A stretch of DNA of 64,000 nucleotides from Nilaparvata lugens (Eukaryota > Arthropoda > Insecta > Hemiptera > Delphacidae). The DNA lies in the NCBI RefSeq assembly GCF_014356525.2, contig NC_052517.1, forward strand, positions 1,479,436-1,543,435, read 5' to 3'. How positions within the stretch are numbered: position 1 is the first letter of the stretch; every line of letters starts with the position of its first letter. Both the position numbers and the translations under genes were made by a program. Under the pieces are notes generated by a model, which did not search any database, was not told the DNA's origin, and worked only from the letters and a program-made list of their open reading frames with translations. Shown in pieces: positions 1 through 10,519 of the stretch.

Positions 1-232
1 GAAGGACAAGAGAAAGAAGGAGGAGAAGAAGAAGAAGCAGAGGGAAGAAGAAGGAGAAGATCACTTTTGGAAAACGAAACAGATGATATAGGCATACAAG
101 ACAAGAGAAATACTCTGGACATGATTATCAATTACCACAAAATAGAAGGACATTCTGGTAACGTTGAAGGAGGAGAAGAAGGAGGAGACGGTGGAGGAAT
201 CGACGGAGGAGGAGGAGGAGGAGGAGGAACTT
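1..232 (+). pseudogene. Left-edge fragment of a third copy of the glycine/glutamate-rich secreted gene
   Basis: The stretch matches the middle of the gene at 1450-3252. It has the same basic cluster followed by SLLENETDDIG, then QDKRNTLDMIINYHKIEG, then a GGA/GAA-rich tract coding for Gly and Glu. The end of the tract (GGDGGGIDGGG) is closer to the 19.1-kb copy than to the 1.45-kb copy, so the fragment is mosaic. At about 233 the reading frame runs into element A and stops. No chitin-binding domain or NGTNVT repeat remains. It continues off the left edge, so the 5' half cannot be judged. It is most likely a truncated paralogue rather than an expressed gene. Confidence 0.6.
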
Positions 233-835
233 GTATATATGTCGACGCGAAATTTTAAAAGGAACATATCTGTCAAATTTCATGAAAATCTATTACTGCG
301 TTTTGCCGTAAATGCGCAACATATGAACATTTAAACATTTAAACATATAAACATATAAACATTTAAACATTTAAACATTTAAACATTTAAACTTTTAAAC
401 ATTTAAACATTTAAACTTTTAAACATTTAAACATTTAAACATTTAAACTTTTAAACATTTAAACATTTAAACATTAAACATTTAAACATTAAACATTTAA
501 ACATTAAACATTTAACATTTAAACATTTAAACATTTAAACATTAAACATTTAAACATTTAAACATTTAAACATTTAAACATTTAAACATTTAAACATTTA
601 AACATTTAAACATTTAAACATTTAAACATTTAAACATTTAAACATTTAAACATTTAAACATTTAAACATTTAAACATTTAAACATTTAAACATTTAAACA
701 TTAAACATTTAAACATTTAAACTTTTAAACATTTAAACATTTAAACATTTAAACATTTAAACATTTAAACATTTAAACATTAAGAGAAATGCCAAACCGT
801 CGACTTGAATCTTAGACCTCACTTCGCTCAGTCAA
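233..835. mobile_element. Element A copy with an internal octamer expansion
   Basis: The same sequence recurs at about 41100-41410 and, inverted, at 62595-62870: a TATATA-CGTC-GACG end, GGAACATA-CTGTCAAATTT, GCCGTAAATGCGCAACATAT, then AGAGAAATGCCAAACCGTCGA. Here it interrupts the gene fragment at 1-232. The other two copies hold only one or two TTTAAACA units between the landmarks, whereas this copy holds hundreds of bases of them. Confidence 0.7.
316..785. repeat. Octamer (TTTAAACA)n tandem array
   Basis: About 55 near-perfect units of AAACATTT run without interruption, with occasional 7-bp units (AACATTA) and ACTTTT variants. It lies inside element A. Confidence 0.95.
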
Positions 836-1070
836 TTAACTCACAAAATATTCCATCTTAATCATGAAAATTCATTATGAAATTATTGTAAAATATAACT
901 TCCTGCTAATAAAATATAAATTTATTATTATTTTAAACGAGAATGAACCGTTACATCAATAAACCTGTATCAGCTACCATCAAGAAGGCATTGACAAGAC
1001 AGAGGATCGGAAACGTTGTTCTCCTATCTTTCTCCACTGCTATTAAAAACTTGGACCTCACTATAGGCAG
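836..1070. mobile_element. T1 element, one-sided fragment
   Basis: It has the T1 interior (AATATTCCATCTTAAT, AACGAGAATGAACCGTTA, AAACCTGTATCAGCTACC, GTTCTCCTATCTTTCTCC) and ends in TTGGACCTCACTATAG, a degraded T1 terminus. The other terminus is missing and element A abuts it. Confidence 0.7.
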
Positions 1071-1449
1071 TACTTCAAACCGTTAAATATATATTCATGC
1101 ATAAGCACTCATAGGTCAATAAAATAATTATAAACATCCAAAGAGTCAATAGCTTGTTTGGCCTATGTAGCCGGGAGACAGTTTATTTATTTATTTATCT
1201 ATTTCTTTATTTTTTTCTATTCATCTATTCATCATTTACAATCAACTTAAGGACAAAGAAACAGACTACAGAGTTCTGTGTCCGCCTGAAAAACTGAGCT
1301 TTAATTGAGGATTAAAAAACCACTCATAATGTAATGCACAATTAAACTTCCACTTTGAGGTTGGAATACATTATTTATAATCTTGCCTTTGAATAATTTT
1401 ATCATATTCACATTCACTTTTTCTAACCAAGTTTTTCTTCAACTTTCAG

Positions 1450-3252
1450 CTGTCCCACGTGTCTCTCATCAGCAAGAGATCACCAGCTGATAATAATGAC
1501 AACGAACCACTGATCTCTGATCCACCAATGGATGAAGGAGAAGAAGAAGAAGGTGGAGAAGGAGGAGGAGATGACGGTGGAGGAGAAGATGGAGGAGATG
1601 AAGGAGGAGGAGGAGGAGGAGGAGGAGGAGAAGTAGGAGGTATCTCCGAACCTCTTGATCACAATAAATTGGACATGATCGCCCACCAAATTGCATTGAA
1701 TAAACTTTTGAAAATGAAAGATGCTAAACGCGGGGAAGGACAAGGTGAAGTGGGAGAAATAGGTGAAGGAGGAGGAGAAGAAGGAGAGGACGGGGAGGGC
1801 GGAGAAGAAGGACAAGATAAAGAAGGAGGAGAAGAAGAAGAAGAAGCAGAGGGAAGAAGAAGGAGAAGATCGCTTTTGGAAAACGAAACAGATGATATAG
1901 GCGTACAAGACAAGAGAAATACTTTGGACATGATTATAAATTATCACAAAATAGAAGGACATTCTGGTAACGTTGAAGGAGGAGAAGAAGGAAGAGGAGT
2001 GGGAGAGGGAGGAGAATTAGGAGGAGGAAAAGAAGGAGGTGGGGAAGAAGGAGGAGGAAAAGGAGAGGGAGGAGTAGGAGGAGGAGGAGGAGGAATACAA
2101 AATATTCAAAAAAGAGAAGTAGGAGGAGGAGGACAAGTAGAAGAAAAATTCGGAGGAGGAGAGAGTTTAAGACCAGAGGTCAGAGAAAAAAGATACTCAA
2201 AAAAGGGCAAAGAAGCAAAATGCCCCAGTGGTTTCAGTGGGCTGATGGCGCATCCGACAGACTGTGACAAATTCTTGAACTGTGACAACGGGCGCACATT
2301 CATCCAGCAATGCGGCCCTGGGACATTGTTCAGTCCAGACCTGAGGGTTTGCGACTATCCACAGAATGTAGACTGTCCCGGAGAGGAGGACGGAGATGGA
2401 GACACTGATAAGAAAAATGGTACCAATGTGACAGGAGGAGGTGATAAGAAAAATGGTACCAATGTGACAGGAGGAGGTAATAAAAATAATGGTACCAACG
2501 TGACAGGAGGAGGTGATAAGAAAAATGGTACCAACGTGACAGGAGGAGGTGATAAGAAAAATGGTACCAATGTGACAGGAGGAGGTAATAAGAAAAATGG
2601 TACCAATGTGACAGGAGGAGGTGATAAGAAAAATGGTACCAATGTGACAGGAGGAGGTGATAAGAAAAATGGTACCAACGTGACAGGAGGAGGTGATAAG
2701 AAAAATGGTACCAATGTGACAGGAGGAGGTGATAAGAAAAATGGTACCAACGTGACAGGAGGAGGTGATAAGAAAAATGGTACCAATGTGACAGGAGGAG
2801 GTAATAAGAAGAATGGTACCAATGTGACAGGAGGAGGTGATAAGAAAAATGGTACCAATGTGACAGGAGGAGGTAATAAGAAAAATGGTACCAATGTGAC
2901 AGGAGGAGGTAATAAGAAAAATGGTACCAACGTGACAGGAGGAGGTGATAAGAAAAATGGTACCAATGTGACAGGAGGAGGTAATAAGAAAAATGGTACC
3001 AAAGTGACAGGAGGAGGTGATAAGAAAAATGGTACCAATGTAACAGGAGGAGGTGGTAAGAATAATGGTACCAAGGTGACAGGAGGAGGTGATAAGAAAA
3101 ATGGTACCAACGTGACAGGAGGAGGTGATAAAAATAAGGGAAAGCCAGATGGCAAGGGAGAGAAAGTGACAGGAGGTGATAAAAATAAGGGAAAGCCAGA
3201 TGGCAAGGGAGACAAAGTGACAGGATTTGATAACAAAAAGAAGAACAAATAG
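1450..3252 (+). CDS. Secreted glycine/glutamate-rich protein with one peritrophin-type chitin-binding domain and a sequon-rich 12-residue repeat (last exon)
   Basis: This is a terminal exon. A pyrimidine tract ending TTTCAG stands before 1450, the frame enters in phase 0, and the stop is TAG at 3250-3252. The first exon(s), presumably with the signal peptide, are not seen. In order from 1459 it encodes: KRSP and poly-Arg basic sites that look like proprotein cleavage sites; long Gly/Glu runs; two related segments (DMIAHQIALNKLLKMK and DMIINYHKIE); a chitin-binding type 2 (CBM14) domain at about residues 255-308; 20 copies of a 12-residue unit; and two 17-residue Lys/Gly units. The CBM14 cysteine spacing is C-13-C-5-C-9-C-12-C-7-C, within the family consensus. 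The repeat carries NGT and NVT, 38 N-glycosylation sequons in total. The likely role is an extracellular chitin-associated, mucin-like glycoprotein (cuticle, gut lining or saliva); tissue and substrate are inferred. A polyadenylation signal follows at 3411. Confidence 0.8.
   Translation: MSHVSLISKRSPADNNDNEPLISDPPMDEGEEEEGGEGGGDDGGGEDGGDEGGGGGGGGGEVGGISEPLDHNKLDMIAHQIALNKLLKMKDAKRGEGQGEVGEIGEGGGEEGEDGEGGEEGQDKEGGEEEEEAEGRRRRRSLLENETDDIGVQDKRNTLDMIINYHKIEGHSGNVEGGEEGRGVGEGGELGGGKEGGGEEGGGKGEGGVGGGGGGIQNIQKREVGGGGQVEEKFGGGESLRPEVREKRYSKKGKEAKCPSGFSGLMAHPTDCDKFLNCDNGRTFIQQCGPGTLFSPDLRVCDYPQNVDCPGEEDGDGDTDKKNGTNVTGGGDKKNGTNVTGGGNKNNGTNVTGGGDKKNGTNVTGGGDKKNGTNVTGGGNKKNGTNVTGGGDKKNGTNVTGGGDKKNGTNVTGGGDKKNGTNVTGGGDKKNGTNVTGGGDKKNGTNVTGGGNKKNGTNVTGGGDKKNGTNVTGGGNKKNGTNVTGGGNKKNGTNVTGGGDKKNGTNVTGGGNKKNGTKVTGGGDKKNGTNVTGGGGKNNGTKVTGGGDKKNGTNVTGGGDKNKGKPDGKGEKVTGGDKNKGKPDGKGDKVTGFDNKKKNK
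2407..3126 (+). repeat. 36-bp coding minisatellite, 20 units
   Basis: Exactly 20 in-frame 36-bp units code for (D/N)KKNGTNVTGGG. Units differ by a few recurrent substitutions (GAT/AAT, AAC/AAT, AAA/AAG); two units carry KVT instead of NVT. Length is a multiple of three throughout, so repeat-number change keeps the frame. Confidence 0.97.
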
Positions 3253-3410
3253 AAATCTCCGGAGAAGGAGGAAGATATACATCATGATATAGTTAAAGCC
3301 AATATCAGAAGGTCCTTTATCTTTCAAACTCCCCATAAACTTTATTGAAGAATCTTATCAAAATCAACAAGAATTTTTGTATTAATTGTACATTCATACT
3401 GTTCACATGT

Positions 3411-3416
3411 AATAAA
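3411..3416 (+). promoter_or_regulatory. Polyadenylation signal AATAAA
   Basis: AATAAA lies 159 bases after the stop codon. The same signal is kept in the duplicate at 21316-21321. The F element begins immediately after, so the downstream element may be supplied by F. Confidence 0.6.
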
Positions 3417-3421
3417 GAATT

Positions 3422-3870
3422 TTTCCTCCATCAACTGTCTGAAGTATTTACTTTACTCCCTGAAACAAACACTAAAGTATCACTTTTTCGCTCATGGTAC
3501 TAAAAAACGGAAAACTCCCTAGAGAGGAAAAGTGACTCCATTTTAATAACATGTTAAGCATCTCTATTTTAAAAACTCACATTGTTATAGGTAAGAAGGT
3601 CTAAGCTCAGATGAGGAAGCATATAGAGTAGTCAGTCATTGAGCCAACTTAATTCAATACCTCAACCAGATTTGATCAACATATGAAATATATGTTTGTA
3701 TGCTGAAATTATCACAAACTTCATATCAGTATACTAAAAAAAATATATAAATATTCTTTTATATTCCATGCTATTCAAAATACCAGCCACCGAATATTCC
3801 TTATTAACCAATCAAATTTGAAAGGGGAACTTCATCATACCTGTAGTTGTGGCGGCCATTTTTTAGGTTA
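3422..3870. mobile_element. F element, truncated copy
   Basis: It starts TTTTTCCTCCATCAACTGTC and shares the ACTCCCTGAAACA, CACTTTTTCGCTC and AAGTGACTCC landmarks with the fuller copies at 5285 and 29592 (opposite orientation). The far half is replaced by an E-element tail. The duplicate locus (21325) has the same insertion, so it predates the gene duplication. Confidence 0.7.
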
Positions 3871-3935
3871 CCTTAATTTTTCTCGGAAAGCAATACTTTC
3901 CTTACCTATGGTAATAGGGCAAGGAAAGTAATATA
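3871..3935 (+). mobile_element. E element, terminal fragment
   Basis: Only the last 65 bp of E is present: TACCTTAATTTTTC, GGAAAGCAATACTTTCC, ACCTATGGTAATAGGGCAAG, GAAAGTA. Confidence 0.75.
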
Positions 3936-4132
3936 ATTGATTATCTCAAAAAAAAATGAAACGATATTACATCAGATATATACCGGTATCAACTATCCTT
4001 AATAGAAGGCAGTGGCAAAGCAGAGATTCGGCAACACAGTTCCCTATCTTTCTCCACTGAATTGTAATGTGGAACTCACTATCGGCCTACTGTTCATGAT
4101 TGATTTTCTCTACCATGGCATCTCACCCTCAA
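3936..4132. mobile_element. T1 half-element
   Basis: It carries ATATTACATCAGATATATACC, CAACTATCC, GCAACACAGTTCCCTATC and AATGTGGAACTCACTAT, the decayed inner and terminal parts of T1. Confidence 0.5.
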
Positions 4133-4762
4133 TATTATACAGTATCATCACAATATGATACAGTATCATCTCAACTTGATACACAACACCATAATTTGAT
4201 ACAGAACAGGATAGAGCTATCTGCTTTGTGGAATGATAGACAAGGATAGCAACACCAATGTTGATCAAATACTGCCATTATAACGTGGACCACACTATAG
4301 AACAAGAACAGCCACAACATGATAGACTATCAACACAATATGATACAGTATCATCTCATCTTGATACACAACACCATAATTTGATACAGAACAGGATAGA
4401 GCTATCTGCTTTGTGGAATGATAGACAAGGATAGCAACACCAATGCTAATCAAATTCTGCCATTATAACGTGGACCTCACTATAGAACAAGAACAACCAC
4501 AACATGATACAGTATCTACACAATATGATACAGTATCATAGAGCTATCTGCTTTGTGGGATGATAGACAAGGATAGCAACACCGATGCTAATCAAATTCT
4601 GCCATTATAACGTGGACCTCACTATAGAACAAGAACAACCACAACATGATATACTATATCAAAACAATATGATACAGTATCATCTCATCTTGATACACAA
4701 CACCATAATTTGATACGAAACAGGATAGAGCTATCTGCTTTGTGGAATGATAGACAAGGATA
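4133..4762. repeat. Tandem T1 subtype (GATACAGTATCA-rich), about four units
   Basis: Units contain GATACAGTATCATCTCA, CTTGATACACAACACCATAA, GATAGAGCTATCTGCTTTG, ATGATAGACAAGGATAGCAA and end TAACGTGGACCTCACTATAG. They follow each other head to tail rather than being scattered single insertions. Confidence 0.85.
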
Positions 4763-4763
4763 A

Positions 4764-7484
4764 TCCAGATTCAAGATTCATTTATTGTCAGAACACTTTA
4801 ACAAAAATGCAAGACAAAGTCAACAATTAAATAAAAAATTCTAAAATATAACAATAAACGTTAATAGTCATCACAGTCACATTGTAATATATACAAAAAA
4901 AGACAAAGATAAGCAAATTCTATATAATATAAAAACATTTTTAAAACAGGTGTATCACAGTTGAGAAAATATACAGTCAAAAACAGATTTAGCATCGCTG
5001 CGGAGCTATAAAAGGATAGTAATACCTGCTTTGTCGAAATACACATCACCACAAATCCTCATAACCATATGGACAGCAGTCAATTAGAATGTTTTCAACA
5101 GAAAACTTAAAACTATTAATATCACATTCTTCAATATGAGCAGGCAGTTTATTAAATAAACTCTTTCCAAATTCAACAAAACTTTTTAAAGTTAAATGGT
5201 AATTGCACTGTGATAATCTAAGTGCTTCTGCTTGTCTTGTAAAATGATTGTGAATATTACTATTTATGGGTAAGATGGAAATATTTTTTTCCTCCACCTA
5301 CTGTCTAAAGTACTTACTTTACTCCCTGAAACATAATACTAAAGTGTCACTTTTTCGCTCTAGGTAGTAAAAAACAGAAAAACTCCCTAGGGAGTAAAAG
5401 TGACTCCATTTAAATAACATGGGAAGCATCTCTATTTAAAAAACTTACATGGTAATAGGTTAGAAGGTCTAAGCTCAGATGAGAAAGCGTAATAGAGGTG
5501 TCTGTCATTGAGTCAACTGAATTCAATACCACAACCAGAAATTTGATCAACTCATGAAATATATGTTTGTATGATATTATATTCTTAATATTGGTAGACG
5601 ATAAAAATTTATACAATTTTTAAAATATTTTATTCTATTCAAAATACCAGCCAACATATATTTTTGATCTGCATTCTGCAATTCAAATTTGAACCGCGTG
5701 ATCTGGAGTCAGCCATTTTTGGTAGCTCAGCTGATATGATTGTTACAACTTTGGCCGATAGATAGCGCAATCAGCAGTGCCTATCAGACGACCGGTTTTT
5801 AGGTTTTAGTTTTTAGGTTATGTTGTTAGGAAACATTGTCACCAATACGTAAGTTATTAGAATGATTTAATTTGCAGTTTCTATAAAAAAATGTAGATGG
5901 AGGAAAAATGTTGTGTACATCACGAGCGAAAAATACTTTTTCTCCCTCAGGAAAATTGTTGCCCTCGGCTTCGCCTCGGGCTTCAAACTTTTTCCCTCAG
6001 GGAGAAAAAGTCGTACTTTTCACTCTAGATATACAAATAACTATTTCGGTATACATCAGACATTCAAACACATACAAAGCATAAACAGTCATAATATTTA
6101 GTTTTTTAAACAGAGGTCGACAATGTGCTCTACTATCTACTTTACAAATGATCCTTATGGCCCTTTTTTGGACAACAAAAAGTTTCTTCATATTGGTATC
6201 TCTCCCCCATGCCAAAATACCACACAACAGGTGTGACTGAATGTAAGCATAATATACAGCTACCAACACATCAATGCTAACAATATTTCTTAATCTACAT
6301 AACATAAAAATGCCTCTAGATATTTTCTTACCCAATGAAAAAATATGATTTTCCCATTTCTTATTACTTTGCAATGTGATGCCAAGAAATTTGACATAAC
6401 TAATATCTGTCTTACAACCAACGTCAAAATCTAACAACTGGGTCTTATCTTTATTGAGGCAAAGAAAGTTAGCAGCTGTCCAGTCCTCAATAGTTGCATT
6501 AATCTGCCCCAATACATTCAAATTGGTAAAAATCTTTTCACACTTAATCTGGACTGCCTGATCATCAGCAAACATAAAAGCCTTAATATCTCTATTACTT
6601 ATAGCAGCTGGCAAGTCATGAGTTTAAATAATGAAGAGTATAGGTCCAAGTGTGGAACCCTGGGGTACACCTGTTTGAGCCTTCAAAAAATGAGAAAGAG
6701 AATCCTTATAAAAAGAAGCCTGAAATCTATCACTTAAATAGGAAATCATAAGCTTAATAGACACATCATAAACCCATAAAACTGGAGTTTTTTTTATCAA
6801 AATCTCATGAGATATGGTGTCAAAAGCCTTTGACATGTCATAAAAACTACTAGAAACTTTGTTCTTACCATCCAGCCAGTTAATACAGTTTTTCATGAAT
6901 CCAGATATAGCACCATGAGTACCTCTTTTAGATCTATATCCAAATTGACTATATGTGAACAGTGAATTACTTTAAAAATAGCTTATGATTTGCTTATAGA
7001 GTACCATCTCAAATATCTTTGAAATTATAGGAATAATGGAAACAGGCCTATAATTGTTGTAATCCAGAGATGAGCCTTTTTCAACAAAGGAATAACTTTG
7101 ATTAATTTCAGACATTTAGGAAATTCACCATCCTTAATACAAATATTAAAAAGGTAACACAACACGTCACATACAAATGGTGCAGCAAATTTCATAAAAC
7201 ATGAATTTAAATAGTAAACATCAAGACAAGCACTATAACTGAGAGATAATATAGAATTATACACCTGCTCAACAGTAATACATGAAAAAGAGAAAGAATT
7301 TAATACAGGATTATATTGTTTGTGAATGTCAAGATAATAAGAAATATCATTTACAGAGGTAGGTACTCTTTGAACAATATTACCAACACTTTCAATAAAG
7401 AAATCATTAAAACCACCTGCCGTCAGGCAATCATTTTGATTACTGTCTTTTAAATCGTTCTTGTTCAGATTCTCTTTAAGCAAT
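4764..7484 (-). mobile_element. LINE (non-LTR retrotransposon), 5'-truncated and decayed
   Basis: Reading on the minus strand there is a run of reverse-transcriptase blocks: AGGFNDFFIESVGNI and a helical region (7483-7025), then SKAFDTISHEILIKK with GVPQGSTLGPILFII (6896-6624), then AFMFADDQAVQ (the catalytic FADD box) and the thumb region GRDTNMKKLFVVQKRAIRII (6614-5997). The C-terminal domain with KSLFNKLPAHIEE follows at 5297-5046, and the 3' end lies near 4764. Frames are interrupted between blocks and there is no endonuclease domain, so it is inactive. The motifs fit the CR1/L2/Jockey group, but I cannot place the clade. An F element sits between the thumb and the C-terminal domain. Confidence 0.85.
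5285..6047. mobile_element. F element, near complete, inserted in the LINE
   Basis: It runs from TTTTTTTCCTCCACCTACTG to ATATACAAATAACTATTT. It contains a GC-rich hairpin around 5965 (CTCGGCTTCGCCTCGGGC) flanked by CTCCCTCAGG and CCCTCAGGGAG arms. An inverted full copy lies at 29592-30350, which defines both ends. No coding capacity is seen. Confidence 0.8.
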
Positions 7485-7760
7485 GATTATATGTTGATAG
7501 CAACACCAATGTTAATCAAATTCTGCCATTATAACATGGAGATATGTTGATAAATCACAGCTGATTGGTTTTTTATTGGGACTTGATTATCCGTTGATTA
7601 GGGGAGAGAAAATACTTGATTAAGTAATGGGACAATGATGTGGCTTGATTAAGTCCCAATTGGTATAAATCGATGAGTGACAAGGCAGAGATTCGTCAAC
7701 GCTGTTTCCTATCTTTCTCCACTGCTATATTATAATGTGGAACTCACTATATATAGGCCA
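7485..7760. mobile_element. T1 fragments
   Basis: Two T1 ends (near 7500-7545 and 7675-7750) flank a short palindromic core with GGGACTTGATTA and TTGATTAAGTCCCAAT. Termini are degraded (AACATGGAGATA, AATGTGGAACTCACTAT). Confidence 0.5.
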
Positions 7761-8269
7761 TCTGTTTTTGATTGATTTTCCCTCAAAAGAATTTAAATCA
7801 ATTAATTTTCTCCTGTCATTACCTTTTCAGTCATTATAGAGATGCAGTGGAGCATTATAGAAAGAGATAAAGTTGACAATTATTTGAAGACTTAATATCA
7901 AAAATTGATTTTCCTTCTACAGCTAATGTTGGGATGTACGATCTTTGAAGAAATTTCTTGTAAATTTATTTGTTTAAAAATGTTTATAAAGTTGTTGACT
8001 GTGTAGACTACTCCAGCAGCTAATTTCCATTACGATGTCTCTGGAATTTTTGTCCTTGGATAACGTTGACTTTCAAATTTCTCTCAATTTTCTTTGAAAA
8101 TTCTAAGAGAACTCGAATTCTGGAATGTTTCCACTGGGCTTGACAGTTACTCTGTTAGGTGAGAGGTTTTCGAATTTATTTTCTGAATTTTATACTAAAT
8201 AAAATTTTGTAATTTATATCCGATTTGTGGAATTAATATTTCTCAATTTCTGAACCTCCTGTTCAACAA
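7761..8269. other. No recognisable feature
   Basis: AT-rich sequence with no ORF of note, no splice-bounded coding stretch and no repeat that I could match elsewhere in the window. Confidence 0.5.
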
Positions 8270-9428
8270 ACAAAGCAGATAGCTCTATCCTGTTCTGTAT
8301 CAAATTATGGTGTTGTGTATCAAGTTAAGATGATACTGTATCATGTTGTGAGATGATACTGTATAATATTGTGTTGATAATCTATCATGTTGTGGCTGTT
8401 CTTGTTCTATAATGAGGTCCACGTTATAATGGCAGTATTCGATTAACATTGGTGTTGCAATCCTTGTCTATCATTCCACAAAGCAGATAGCTCTATCTTG
8501 TTCTATATCAAATTATAGTGTTGTGTATCAAGTTGAGATGATACTGTATCATATCGTGTTGATAGTCTATCATGTTGTGGCTGTTCTTGTTCTATAATGA
8601 GGTCCACGTTATAATGGCAGTATTCCACTAACATTGGTGTTGCTTTCCTTGTCTATCATTCCACAAAGCAGATAGCTCTATCTTGTTCTATATCAAATTA
8701 TGGTGCTGTGTATCAAGTTGAGATGATACTGTATCATATCGTGTTGATAGTCTATCATGTTGTGGTTGTTCTTGTTCTATAGTGAGGTCCACGTTATAAT
8801 GGCAGTATTTGAACAACATTGGTGTTGCTATCCTTGTCTATCATTCCACAAAGCAGATAGCTCTATCTTGTTCTATATCAAATTATAGTGTTGTGTATCA
8901 AGTTGAGATGATACTGTATCATATCGTGTTGATAGTCTATCATGTTGTGGCTGTTCTTGTTCTATAATGAGGTCCACGTTATAATGGCAGTATTCCACTA
9001 ACATTGGTGTTGCTATCCTTGTCTATCATTTGACATAGCAGAGAGCTCTATCCTGTTCTGTATCAAATTACGGTGTTGTGTATCAAGTTGAGATGATACT
9101 GTATAATATTGTGTTGATAATCTATCATGTTGTGGCTGTTCTTGTTCTATAATGAGGTCCACGTTATAATGGTAGTATTCCACTAACATTGGTGTTGCTT
9201 TCCTTGTCTATCATTCCACAAAGCAGATAGCTCTATCTTGTTCTATATCAAATTATGGTGCTGTGTATCAAGTTGAGATGATACTGTATCATATCGTGTT
9301 GATAGTCTATCATGTTGTGGTTGTTCTTGTTCTATAGTGAGGTCCACGTTATAATGGCAGTATTTGAACAACATTGGTGTTGCTATCCTTGTCTATCATT
9401 CCACAAAGCAGATAGCCCTATCCTCTAC
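8270..9428. repeat. 185-bp tandem array made from a T1 subtype
   Basis: The landmark CCACAAAGCAGATAGCTC recurs at 8476, 8661, 8846, 9216 and about 9401, giving a period of about 185 bp and roughly six units. Each unit contains AGGTCCACGTTATAATGGC, GGTGTTGCTATCCTTGTC, AAGCAGATAGCTCTATC, GTGTTGTGTATCAAGTTGAG and TCATGTTGTGGCTGTTCTTG. Confidence 0.92.
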
Positions 9429-9589
9429 CACCGCCGCCCAGTTCCCATATCGGGTTTTAAAAATGTAGAAATATAATTTATCACCAAAATATAAAAAAAA
9501 CTCAGTTATGAAAATTATCATCCAATCATTGAAAGATATTTTTCATTGACAAATAAAATACAATTGATAATTTAATACAATAATGATCA

Positions 9590-9716
9590 GTTAATATATT
9601 ACATCAGATATACCGGCATAAGCTGTCCTCTATAATAGAAGGCAGTGACAAGGTAGAGAATCAGCAGTGCTGTTCTCCTATCTTTCTCCACTGCCGTTAT
9701 AACGTGGACCTCACTA
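9590..9716. mobile_element. T1 half-element
   Basis: AATATATTACATCAGATATACC, then GTTCTCCTATCTTTCTCCAC, then GTTATAACGTGGACCTCAC, ending CTATATT. One terminus only. Confidence 0.65.
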
Positions 9717-9894
9717 TATTTAGTCCATGATATTGGGCTTTACTGATTTAGTTATACCTAATTTATTGAACTGAAAGTGTTATTAACATCAAAAAGTATG
9801 TTTTTAACATAACTTTTTAACATCAAAATGTAGCTACTTAATTCCAAAGTGAAAAGTGTAAATTTAAAGTATTGTGCTGACTATAACCTTAGTG

Positions 9895-9990
9895 TCTGGT
9901 TTTCCATTAGGGAACTTTGGACTATGTACGGCGAGGTGGAACTACCCTTGGGTCTCCCCACCATTAAAAGCCATACGCTAATAATAATAT
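9895..9990 (+). mobile_element. SINE-like tail with (AAT)n end
   Basis: GGCGAGGTGGAACTACC, TTGGGTCTCCCCACC, AAAAGCCATACGC, then AATAATAAT. The short GC-rich body followed by an ATA-rich tail is SINE-like. The body seems familiar from other insect repeats, but I cannot name it. Confidence 0.4.
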
Positions 9991-10519
9991 TGAACTGAAT
10001 AATAACAGTTTGAACTTAATTTAGGATTAAATATTAATGAAGCTCTATTTTTGCAGTTACCTTGCTTGGAGAAATCACTATATGTAACCAGTCACCCATT
10101 AAATCTGAATATGACAATAAATTATTGGTAAGAATTTTTCAAAATTATTGGAGACTAGCTTGGTAGCCATGCTTGATAAACTGGAACCTTGACCTGGTGA
10201 AATCTTGAGAATTCAAAATAGGGCCTATATCCATCCTTGGTAAATTAAGCATCTATATGCAAAATGTCAAGTTAATGAGTTGAGCAGTTGAGACGTGATG
10301 ATGCGTCATTCTTGAATTTCCTATCCCCTACCTGTATAAGCCAATTCTTTCCTTTATTATAATATTGTAGATATCATTCAATCATTCAACATCAGGCGGC
10401 TTCAGAGACCCTAAATCCCTAGATGGAGGAAGCTCCCTACACATAGACATTCTCCATGAATGAGAGAGTTGCAACGTATCACCAACAACGGAAACAGCAT
10501 GTTGAACGAATGTCAGCTG
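9991..10519. other. No gene seen
   Basis: Contains the retroelement-like phrase GAGTAGTTGAGACGTGATGATGCG in a decayed form around 10280-10310, which also occurs inverted at 25600-25640 and near 46815, 50180 and 53840. No coding evidence. Confidence 0.4.

Noticed and set aside
2197..3336. Long minus-strand ORFs (297 and 379 codons) opposite the chitin-binding gene, and similar ones at 19674-21190
   Set aside because: They are translations of the 36-bp repeat in other frames (PPPVTLVPFFLS, SSCHIGTIFLIT); the opposite strand has the real domain, splice site and stop.
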